Source: Epiperipatus broadwayi (lineage: Eukaryota; Onychophora; Udeonychophora; Euonychophora; Peripatidae). Taken from it: a stretch of 64,000 bases of DNA. Below the pieces are notes generated by a model. It saw only the letters and a list, made by a program, of their open reading frames with translations, was not told the DNA's origin and made no database searches. Positions 50,636 through 60,480 of the stretch are shown here, piece by piece; position 1 is the stretch's first letter, and each line of letters starts with the position of its first letter. The translations under genes and the position numbers were made by a program. Location of the stretch: assembly GCA_028023455.1 (NCBI GenBank), contig JAQFVV010012489.1:1522381-1586380 (forward strand). The letters are read 5' to 3'.

Positions 50636-52514
50636 TTACATTATTTATTTTAAAAATTGAGACATTGAAAAGTTCGCATTTAAAAACTTTTTTTTTTAAG
50701 ACATGAAAATTGAAAATTAATTCTATCTTAAACTCGTATATATATAAAATCGCACAGATGAAAAAAAATTATCAAAAGAAAACTTTATTAAGGAAGAAAA
50801 AAGATATTTTAAAACTAAATTTTCAGAAAAAAGAACTTAATAGATTTAATTAAAGATAAAAATATACCTTCAAGAATGTATATAAATTAATTAATGCTAT
50901 TGTAAAATGGAAATGATTGTTTTAATTAGTTAAATGTAAGCTAGCCCTTTGGGCATTGCACAAATGTATAAGCAACGGTCAGATAGGAGAAAAAAAACAA
51001 TAAAAACTAATAGCCAATAAAAAGAAGTCCATCAGGAATCCGACCTCAATGAAAGGGTCATCATCATCATGACGTAATGTTGAATTAATCCGCAAAATTA
51101 ATATAAAAAGAAAAAGTTTGGAAATAAAAGTGAGAGAAGAAAGAGCTGGGAAAGAAGATAGAGATGTGACTATGTGTTGCAGGAGAAGAAACTGAAAAGA
51201 TGCACTCTTCAATCCTTTCAGTTTTGCTTGAAAAAAAAAAGAAAGGAAAGAGATATGACCAATCGTTTTCTTATACTATGGACTACAGGACATCGGGAAT
51301 TAATGCTGGATCCCAAATGGCAAGCAACAGATAAAGATGAACTTTTTTAAACCGTAAGAACTTTATGAACTCTAATAAGCTTTAACTATATTTCTAAAAC
51401 TCCAGTATATGAAAAAAATAAGAACTTTAAATTCTAAAACTTGTTCCCTATTTTATAGAAATAGAATCCTATCTGACCAACTTAATTTATTAATAAGTAA
51501 TTTTATTTGATGTATTTTTTTTTTAAAAAAAATCATTTCCATTTTTTTTTTTTTTTTGTTCTTTTAAGTTTTTATTATGATTTTTGTTTTTCGTTAAATT
51601 AAACTAAATAAATGCCAAACTTAAGTTGGGCGTGAATGTCTGCATAGATTTGTAAAATTATATATGTTAGTTTAAGGGAGGGAAATCTTAGGTTATTTGT
51701 TTTGTAGTTAAATTGGGTCAATGGATTGGATATATTGGTGTAATTAGTAGATGTAGTATGAGATTCACTACTTGCAGGATCATATCATATGCCGCACACC
51801 CCCTTTGCCTATGAAATGGGATCGTAAGTCAGCAAAAAGGACTGCAGTCCCTTTCTATGGAGTTTTTTTTGTTCTTCTTGCCATGACAGCTGTAGCATTT
51901 CTATCTGGATGAGAGTCAATGTCTTCTAACTATGCTGTTCAGATGTACATTCCTGACAGTATGGTATTTTGTGCTGTTGTATTCATGCTACATTGAATAC
52001 TTCAATATATCAGATAGATTGGTGTTGGTTTGACTGCGAACTTTTGGCCTAAGGTTAAATAAGGGATAGAATATTTTCTTTTCAAATAAAATCTATGTAG
52101 TCTATTCATACTCGACACTTTAATAAAATATTCAACTCATCTGTGCAAACTTATAAAAGTTAAAACGTAAATTAAATTCTAAAATCAAGTTAAATTATAA
52201 AGTAAAAGTAATGCTAAAAATGATTCAAAATTTATATGTGCGTTAATAAATGTTTGTGTGTATAATTACTGGCAGTGGCTTATTTTATTCTTTTTTTTAA
52301 TATTGAAATTATTTTTAGATAAGAATTTATAAAATATAAATCTCTGCTGTTCCACTGAGTTAGTGACTGGGGCTAACGGTCTAAAACATATATAAAAAAA
52401 ATTTTTTTTTAACTTACGTATCTGCCTACTATATAAATTTTCTATGTTCAAATGCCTAGTGGTGCCCTGTAGTGCAGATACAGTAAGACTACTCTATCAT
52501 CTGACTGTTATAAT
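50636..52514 (+). repeat. 5' LTR of a non-autonomous LTR retrotransposon
   Basis: This 1879-bp segment is repeated directly at 53216-55856. Over the first ~120 bases the copies differ at only two positions plus a T-run length; later parts differ more, with indels near 52150-52200. Edges: starts TTACATTATTTATT, ends TTATAAT. Orientation is set by the primer-binding-site-like sequence directly to its right. It has no TG...CA ends, which is atypical and may mean that the true edges are slightly different. The minus-strand open frame at 50979-51212 is not supported as a gene. Confidence 0.75.
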
Positions 52515-52530
52515 TGGACTCCCAACGTGG
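52515..52530 (+). promoter_or_regulatory. Primer-binding-site-like sequence
   Basis: TGGACTCCCAACGTGG immediately follows the first direct repeat. It resembles TGGCGCCCAACGTGG, the site complementary to the 3' end of tRNA-Lys(CUU) used by many retroelements: TGG matches, then CCCAACGTGG matches exactly, with three bases between instead of two. Its position abutting the repeat is exactly where such a site belongs. Confidence 0.6.
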
Positions 52531-53215
52531 CATGATGTTTAATAAACCACGAATACCCTGAGCAATTTTTTTCAAAATGAAATATTTTTATCTATTTACA
52601 TAAAACCGTATACTTTAAATCTTATAAAAGCACTGCCAGAAAGAAATAGCACATATATTAAAAATGAGAAAGAAAAGATATTAATAATTTTAAAACTAAT
52701 TTTTTTTAAAAAAGTCAAAAGGTTGCAATTAATATGTTTAGTTTTTTTTAATGTGTATAGGCGCACACAGCCACGTAAGTTTATGATTGTAAATGTAGTA
52801 CCTTACGATGAGTACTTTTTGGAAATTTACTTCAGTGTAACCCTATGCAAGCATTTCAATCAGTCATAAATAAGTTGGTGGTATTTATAATTGTGCTGCA
52901 CATATATAAACTCATTATCCCTTAAAACATATTTACTTCAATGCAACCTCCTTAAATAAATAATTTGCTTGTCGTGCTATTTGGTAGAAATAAAATATAG
53001 AAAAAATAGGATTCTTGGGAGAAGGAGGCCAGGCATAAATGTAGATGGTCCTTAGGAAAATGATAGCCAACATTTTTTTGTATATAGTCTTTTTGTAAAA
53101 TTACTAACCGAATGTTTTTGTAAATGTCTTCGTTATTCATGTACCATAATTACTAACCCTAAGTAAAATGTTTTTTTTAAGCAAGTTTACTGATAAGTAA
53201 TGGGCACATACTCCA
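52531..53215 (+). mobile_element. Non-coding internal region of the LTR element
   Basis: About 700 bp between the two direct repeats. It has no open frame of useful length and no gag, protease, RT or integrase motif. The only purine-rich stretch, GGGAGAAGGAGG at 53018-53029, lies about 190 bp before the second repeat. If this is the polypurine tract, the 3' LTR starts earlier than 53216 and the first LTR has lost its left end. The element must have depended on proteins from another retrotransposon. Confidence 0.6.
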
Positions 53216-55856
53216 TTACATTATTTATTTTAAAAATTGAGACATTGAAAAGTTCGCATTTAAAAACTTTTTTTTTAAGACATAAAAATTGAAAATTAAT
53301 TCTATCTTAAACTCGTATATATATAAAATCACACAGATGAAAAAAAATTATTAAAAGAAAACTTTATTAAGGAAGAAAAGGGGTATTTTAAAACTAAATT
53401 TTCAGAAAAAAGAACTTAAAAGATTTAATTAAAGATAAAAATATATCTTCAAGAATGTATATAAATTAATTAATGCTATTGTAAAATGGAAATGATTTTT
53501 TTAATTAGTTAAATGTAAGCTAGCCCTTGGGCATTGCACAAATGTATAAGCAATGGTCAGATAGGAGAAAAAACAATAGAAACTAATAGCCAATAAAAAG
53601 AAGTCCCTCAGGAATCAGACCTCAATGAAAGGGTCATCATCATCATGATGTAATGTTGAGTTAATCCGCAAAATTAATATAAAAAGAAAAAGTTTGGAAA
53701 TAAAAGTGAGTGAAGAAAGAGCTGGGAGAGAAGATAGAGATGTGACTATATGTGTTGCAGGAGAAGGGACTGAAAAGATGCACTCTTCAATCCCTTCAGT
53801 TTTGCTTGAAAAAAAAAAGAAAGGAAAGAGATATGACCAATCATTTTTTTATACTATGGACCACAGAACCTCGGGAATTAATGCTGGATCCCAAATGGCA
53901 AGCAATGGATAAAGATGAATTTTTTTAAACTGTAAGAACTTTATGAACTCTAATAAGCTTTAACTATATTTCTAAAACTCCAGTATATGAAAAAAATAAG
54001 AACTTTAAATTCTAAAACTTGTTCCCTATTTTATAGAAATAGAATCCTATCTGACCAACTTAATTTATTAACCTTTTAACCGCTAATTTTATCATTGGTT
54101 GTATCAGATAAAAATCAAATCTTTTAATTGGCCAACTCACAAACTGAAGACAAAGCCTATTGTTAAAACATATTCGCCTATAATATTAAATTCAACTCAG
54201 ATACGTTTATAAAAAGTATATAATTAATTTTTCATGTTGTGAAGATAACGAAAGTTCTTTCAAAAATAAATTGCTATTTATTTATTCTAAGATATTCAAT
54301 ATCGGCAACATAAAAGTTATAATGTAAACAAAAAGATCGACTTTTACGTTATAGAAAAGTAAATATTTCTTTTTACTACATCTTCAATATATTTACTTAA
54401 ATCTTCAATATTTTTCGAAAATAATTTTGTTTTTTTATTATTCTCTCTGAAAATTATGTTTAATTTCCATAAATATTATTTAATAATAATTTAAATCGTA
54501 TTCGAAATGAAAATCTCAGCGTTTTTCTTTATTTTCTTTGATCAGGCAGTTTCTTTGTTCTTTCCAGCCAATCAGAATGTCTTTTTCGGCTGAGAGCATG
54601 CTAAGAACCAATCACAAATAATGTTCCTTCTTTGTTTAGGTTTAAATGCGTTTTTTTTCTATTTTTTACTTCTAAAATAAATCGGAAGATGTCACCATCA
54701 TACAGAACTTTTAAAAACGAATTCAATACATATTTAACGAATATTTTCGTATAAAAACTGGCTGAGTTAGAGCGATTTCAGATGTCGACGAGGAGCCTCG
54801 TCAAAAACAGTCTTTTGGTTAATAAGTAATTTTATTTGATGTATTTTTTTTTTTTTTTTGTTCTTCTAAGTTTTTATTATGATTTTTGTTTTTCGTTAAA
54901 TTAAACTAAATAAATGCTAAACTTAAGTCGGACGTGAATGTCTGCATAGATTTGTAAAATTATATATGTTAGTTTAAGGGAGGGCAATCTTAGGTTATTT
55001 GTTTTGTAGTTAAATTGGGTCAATGGATTGATATATTGGTGTAATTAGTAGATGTAGTATGAGATTCACTACTTGCATGATCGTATCATAAGCTGCACAT
55101 CCCCTTTGCCTATGGAATGGGATCATAAGTCAGCAAAAAGGACTGCAGTCCCTTTCTATGGAGTTTTTTTTCTTCTTGCCATGACAGATGTAGCATTCCT
55201 GTCTGGATGAGAGTCCATGTTTTTTAACCATGCTGTTCAGCTGTATATTCCTGACAGTATGGTATTTTGTGCTGTCATATTCATACTGCAATGAATGCAT
55301 CGATATATCAGATGGATTGACGTTGGTTTGACTACGAACCTTTGGTTTAAGGTTAAATCAGGGATAGAAGATTATCTTTACCAAATGCAATCTATGTAGT
55401 CTATTCATACTCAGCACTTAATAAAATATTAAATTCATCTGTGCGAACTTAGAAAATAAAAGTTTAAACGTAAATTAAATTCTAAAAACAAAGTTAAAAT
55501 CTGAGTTAAATTTTAAAGTTCTGATGTTTTATAAAAGAAAAATTTTAAAGTAAAAGTGATTCTAAAATGATTCAAAATTTATATGTGCGTAAAAATGGTT
55601 GTGTGTTAATTACTGGTAGTGGCTTCTTTTATTTATTTTTTAAATGAAATATTATTAGATAAGAATTTATATTTTATTAATCTCTACTACTCTGCTGAGC
55701 TAGTGACTGTGGCTAACGGTCTAAATATATAAAAAAAAAATTATTATTTTTTTAACTTACGTATCTGCCTACTATATACATTTTCTAGGTTCAAATGCCC
55801 AGTGGCGCCCTGTAGTGCAGATTACGGTAAGACCCACTCCATTGGACCATTATAAT
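53216..55856 (+). repeat. 3' LTR, carrying a TTAA-flanked insertion
   Basis: Direct repeat of 50636-52514. Without the 747-bp insert and its extra TTAA it is about 1890 bp. Shared landmarks include GGACTGCAGTCCC, CTGACAGTATGGTATTTTG and GGCTAACGGTCTAAA. The plus-strand open frame at 53694-53912 is frameshifted in the first copy by a 2-base difference and is not a gene. Confidence 0.75.
54072..54818. mobile_element. TTAA-specific (piggyBac-like) non-autonomous insertion
   Basis: The first LTR reads ...TTATTAATAAGTAA...; the second reads ...TTATTAA, then 747 bp, then TTAATAAGTAA.... So the insert duplicated TTAA exactly (54068-54071 and 54819-54822), the hallmark of piggyBac-superfamily transposition. 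Its ends are CCTTTTAACCGC and CAGTCTTTTGG: CC/GG at the tips, as piggyBac ends have, but the rest of the terminal repeats matches poorly. A 7-bp stem palindrome (GACGAGG/CCTCGTC, 54787-54802) lies just inside the right end. No transposase is encoded. This part is richer in CpG than the LTR. Confidence 0.8.
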
Positions 55857-55888
55857 ATATATATATATAAACTGGTTTAAATTAGGAC

Positions 55889-55957
<69 letters not shown>
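55857..55957. repeat. (TA)n tracts
   Basis: Short TA run at the right edge of the LTR element and a longer one at 55892-55957 inside the PLE tail. Confidence 0.95.
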
Positions 55958-55961
<4 letters not shown>

Positions 55962-56140
55962 ATTAAAAGCATAGAGCTAAACTAGCCAGTAAATAATTAA
56001 AATCACCCCAAATTCACAACACAACCAGATTAGCCAAGAAAATAAACTCTAAAACACTTCTAATGGTTTCTCTGCTACAAACAGACCTCGGGTGTAAAGA
56101 ACTACAAAATGACATATTTAAACTAAACATTACACACAAT
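55866..56140 (-). mobile_element. 5'-truncated PLE copy, proximal half of tail
   Basis: The reverse complement matches 11561-11790: it begins at ATTGTGTGTAATGTTTAG, which contains the stop of the PLE reading frame, and continues through the 3' tail. Nothing of the GIY-YIG frame upstream is retained. Abrupt loss of the 5' part is typical of incomplete target-primed reverse transcription. Confidence 0.85.
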
Positions 56141-57195
56141 CAGGAAAAAATTACACAATATCACATATTGTGCTGCAAAAAAATACCTTTGGGGAAAATA
56201 TTGTTCAGGGTCATATGAAAAACAGTTCAAGCCCATATGATGGCATGCCAGAATTGGAAAAATAACCTATATAATGGTCAGATTTGTACATTCACATAAC
56301 AGAATCTAGAGACCAGGCAAAGTATACCAATGCTGACTGAAGTGAGATGGTGAGGTCTTGAATCTAAACAAACTTCAACTCATTCACCAGTACTCCATGA
56401 TTTAATATCTTATGAGTGACTTTTCTGAAGTTATAGTCAGTCTAAATTTCTTCTGCGAGCCAGCTCCAAACAGGAAGAAACATGAGAGTCAAGGGAAATT
56501 AACAATCTAATTATAACTTAAAGGTTAAACAGTCTACTTAACACACTAATTGATTTAACTAAAACAATGTATATTCAACATATCAAATAATTAAGGAATT
56601 GAGATAAGATAATATGGTTTGGATTGAAATAGAACTATAAGCAAAAAAGGTATGGAATTGAATATATTTTAAACAGGTTTATTAAATTAATAACATAAAA
56701 TCAAGTAAAGGAAAATGACAAAGTTTATGCAGTGTTAAGCATATGTAACCAATGCACACAAGCATTACACAGGGGATGAGACTATTATCAATACAGTGGT
56801 CTCCTCCTAACAAATTAAAATAGGTGCATGTGCAGTTAATAAATCATGCCTATAATCATTTAACATGCGAATCAGATTTTGCATTGGTTTGCTAATGTCA
56901 TGTGATAACCTAGCCAAGAGGATGAGTACATACAGTGCTACGATGGCTGTTATATATATATTAACAGGGTGAGTGAATAAATATGCTCAAGATAATGCCA
57001 ATTCAACCTCATAACCAAGATTTGAGTTATCCTAGATATTGTTACTATGATACTCTATGTTCACTAATATTACTCATTTCCATACTTTTTCTTATTAAGG
57101 ATTAAACTTGTCCATATATCCACTAAATGAAAGTTTTTAAAAATACATCAGCATTCCATGACATTAAAATATTTTTTAAATTTTATAAAAATAGA
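56141..57195. other. Moderately AT-rich DNA, no gene recognised
   Basis: Less extreme in composition than most of the window (for example 56200-56500 and 56740-56950), but both strands are closed and I recognise no repeat. Confidence 0.45.
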
Positions 57196-57490
57196 TATTG
57201 TAATAGTGATATTAGTGATAAAGCCAATGCATATGCACTTTAATGATAAATTATAAATGAATACTCTCACTTTTCCAGACACAAGATATAATTTTTTAGA
57301 AAAGTATATCTTGTGTCTGGAAAAGTGAGATTTGTCCATACATAAATGTTTGGTCAAAAGAATGAGTGATTCATTCCATTTTTTCTAAAATACTATATCT
57401 TGTGTGTAGAAAAAGTGAGAGTATTCATTTATAATTTATCTTTAAAGCACATGTGCATTGGTTTAATCACTAATATCACTATTACAGTAT
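57196..57490. repeat. Doubly nested foldback element
   Basis: The outer arms 57196-57291 and about 57393-57490 are reverse complements (ATAGTGATATTAGTGAT left, ATCACTAATATCACTAT right). In addition the left arm's end (CTCACTTTTCCAGACACAAG at 57267) pairs with a second inner copy at 57303-57330. So three related arms are present in 295 bp. The minus-strand open frame at 57148-57357 is an artefact. Unrelated in sequence to the other foldbacks. Confidence 0.85.
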
Positions 57491-58800
57491 AAAAACATAG
57501 CGCTACATAAAATAATATCTCAAAAATAGATATTAAAATATGTTCTTAAAGAAATAAAATTATATAACCTTATAAATTAAAAACAAAATATATTTTAAAA
57601 CTATATAAAATCATATTTTAAATAAAGTAAAGACATTCCTTTTATTTATCTATTTCATATACAATAATCAATATTTTTTTAAATACCCATTTTAAATAAA
57701 TTAAATATAATAAAACAATGTTTTTAAATATGCGTAATATAATATTGTCTAATCATAACAACATGTAAATTTGTATACATAAAACATGAACATTAACAAT
57801 AATTTAATATCATTTTGATTATGTTTACATATTATTTTTAAAATATGTGTAGTAAATAAAATGTCAACAATTATTAATATGAATTTTATTTTATTATTAC
57901 TATCATATAAAACAATTTATATACCCCTATTAATACATGTTCATAACATAATATATACATGTCATTAACTTTATTATATCATCCTAAAAAATATTCTTAA
58001 AATTCTACTGTGAGATAATATAAAATAATATTTTGATATATCATTTGTTAAAAACTACTTAAACAACCATTTTTATATTATAATGTGTGGTTTAAAACTA
58101 CTATTTAATAATGAGGTAAGCTATTTTAATTATTTTTATTTAATTTACATAATTTTAGAACTAAAATAAAAGAAGCTAATAAAAAATTTATATATGTAAT
58201 GTCATCAAGTTTATATTCAAGTTATAATGGTACAATATATAATATTTTGGGAGTGATGACTTCTCTAGTTGTCATCTATATTAAATTTAATAAAAATATG
58301 AATTCTAATATTACTTATTTACAACGAATTTACTTATTTATAAAGTTATTAAACTGAATACTTAATGATTCTGGCTTAAAGCCAATTTATAGGAGAATGT
58401 GTTAATATTTCTGTGGGTTGAATTTTTATACTCATAATCACCCTTTTCAAATTTGCTTCCTTATAAGATCACAGGCCAATAATTGATTTTTATTCGTTCT
58501 GTAGTTAGTCTTTGATATTTGTAAAAATTATATTAAATTTAATGTAGACAATGTGTGCAGAATTCATCACTTTAATTCTGTTTAATTCTAATGTTATATG
58601 TAAATCAAATAAAATATCCATTAAGAATTAACTAAATTAATTTTAATTATTAAAATTATTTTATTATTAAATCATCAAAAATGGAAATAAAGAAAATTCA
58701 TTATGCTATTTTTTACATATAAATTATAAATTGTAGTAGTTATAATGGTCAAAACAGAAGTTTAATATTTGATAATAACATAAAATCATGTATCAAAAAT
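57491..58800. other. Very AT-rich DNA, no gene recognised
   Basis: Dominated by A and T runs. Nothing recognisable. Confidence 0.5.
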
Positions 58801-58810
58801 GGACTTTTAT

Positions 58811-58915
58811 GTCAAGCATTGGTGGTCAAGTGGTCAGCACAGCAGCCTTACAAGCAGTTGTCCTGGGTTTGCGGGTTTGCTTCCCAGCCAATGCTTTAAC
58901 ACATGAAAAAAAAAA
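58811..58915 (+). repeat. tRNA-derived SINE
   Basis: Starts GTCAAGCATTGGTGGTCAAG with GTGGTCAAGTGG as A-box-like element and GGGTTTGCTTCCCAG as B box region, and ends in a ten-A tail. Perfect 10-bp target duplication GGACTTTTAT at 58801-58810 and 58916-58925. Same family as 19161, 35262 and 48584. Confidence 0.92.
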
Positions 58916-58925
58916 GGACTTTTAT

Positions 58926-59990
58926 CATTTATAATTATTAATATATATTTTCTATCATAGGTGTTATATATAATATTTTTATTATTATATTTTATAATAA
59001 TAAGACAATAAAATATTAACAGTGGAAATAAATATTTTAAGACACTATTACAAAATTTTTGGAAAGGTTTTCAGCTAACGAAAGGTAAGGTATGAAAATA
59101 ACTGAAAGTGCTTCTGCATTTTGTAATAGTTTTTGCAATATTTATTACCACAAGTTAATACTTTATTGATTTATTATTATTTTATTAATACATGTATAAT
59201 GTCATTTATGTTAATTACAATTTAGTTTTATATCATAAAGACTTTCCAAATTACCAGCATTCATTTTCTATTTAAAAATTTTTGAGTTACATTTAGATTC
59301 CAGGTATAAAATTTTTTATTTAATGATATCTAATTGAGTAAGAGTTAGCATAAAAAAATTAACCAATAGAAACTTATTTCTAAAAAAATATATACCAAAT
59401 GACAAAACAAAAATCATCAAGTCATAAAAAATTAAGCTTTCATTACTCAGAAGATCAAAATTCGTTAAAGAATGTCAGATTTTTTTATTATTATTCTCAA
59501 ATATTTTATTACTGCAAAAAAAGTTTACTAAAAATTAGTTTTTTTTTCCTAATATGGGGGGGGGGGGGCTAAAATTAGAATGTTAATAATAATGTGTCAT
59601 AATTTATCGTCAATTTTGAAATAAGCTTCTCAGAAATTTGGCACAATCATTATGATCCTTTACTTACCAGTACTTGTCACAAGACGGTTAAACAAATGTT
59701 GGGGGAAAAATTATTAAGCCAATAAATATTGGAGTCTGATGGTGACAACAGTGACCAGTATACTTTCTTTTTGAACACCTTAACGTGATCATATTTGTGA
59801 GGTGATTACTACTTCTTTTATTAAAAAATTGGTAGAAATCTTCATAAAAAATTATGGCAATCGACAAAGTATTATGTCAGTGAAAGCCACTTTCTAAATC
59901 TGAATTTATAAGTAACAGTCTATACATTGCTACTTTTAAAATATAATTATATTCATTTAATTTATAAAAAATAAAATGACAATTTATTTC
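58926..59990. other. AT-rich DNA with a 13-G homopolymer
   Basis: No gene. A run of thirteen G lies at 59556-59568, exceptional in this composition. The stretch 59650-59780 is slightly less AT-rich and unrecognised. Confidence 0.5.
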
Positions 59991-60018
59991 GAGGAAAAGA
60001 GAGGAGGAGGATGTTATG
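59991..60018 (+). other. Polypurine-tract/LTR-start-like junction (tentative)
   Basis: GAGGAAAAGAGAGGAGGAGGA (all purine, 59991-60011) is followed directly by TGTTATG. Many LTR retrotransposons have such a tract immediately before a 3' LTR starting TG. No LTR partner or internal region was found, and the foldback element at 60141 interrupts the sequence soon after. Confidence 0.25.
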
Positions 60019-60140
60019 CTATTCTGTTACGTGGATGAGATATAGAATCTACTATTATAAAATCGCATTTTCATTAGATTGGATTTATAAAATGAATGAA
60101 TAATTTAAAATTTCCTTTAAAAGTATTAACTGAAACACAC

Positions 60141-60480
60141 AGGCTTATTATATACCGGTATCTATATATGCAATATATAGGTTATATGAGCACAGATTTT
60201 CACACGACCCACCACTCTCCACACTATCTCATAACACTGATACCCTTGAACACATATATGTTGAAAAGATAAATAATCACCAATATACGTATTTCATGTT
60301 GAGCACTTATAGCATATATGTGTAGAATGGTAATCTGGACCAACTGATGATTGCTGGGTTAGCATGAAATACGTATATTGGTGATTATTTGTCTTTTCAA
60401 CATATGTGTTCAAGTGTATCAGTGTTATGAGATAATGTGGAGAGTGGTGGGTCGTGTGAAAGTCTGTGCTCATATATCCT
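60141..60480. repeat. Foldback element, complete copy
   Basis: Inverted arms of about 130-150 bp: the left one has GTTATATGAGCACAG, TTTTCACACGACCCACCAC and AATCACCAATATACGTATTT; the right one is the reverse complement (CACCACTCTCCAC... in reverse, ending CTGTGCTCATATA). The loop is about 40 bp. The left edge carries AGGCTTATTATATACC as in the copy at 4291, while the right edge lacks its complement. This is the most compact copy of the family and the best template for a consensus. Confidence 0.88.

Noticed and set aside
53694-53912. Open frame with a charged, Glu/Lys-rich product inside the second LTR
   Set aside because: The paired copy in the first LTR has a 2-base difference that breaks the frame, so coding constraint is not supported.
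50636-55856. Reading the two long direct repeats as a simple tandem segmental duplication
   Set aside because: The PLE tail interrupted exactly around the whole unit and the primer-site-like sequence at 52515 favour an inserted LTR element, though the missing TG/CA ends leave some doubt.
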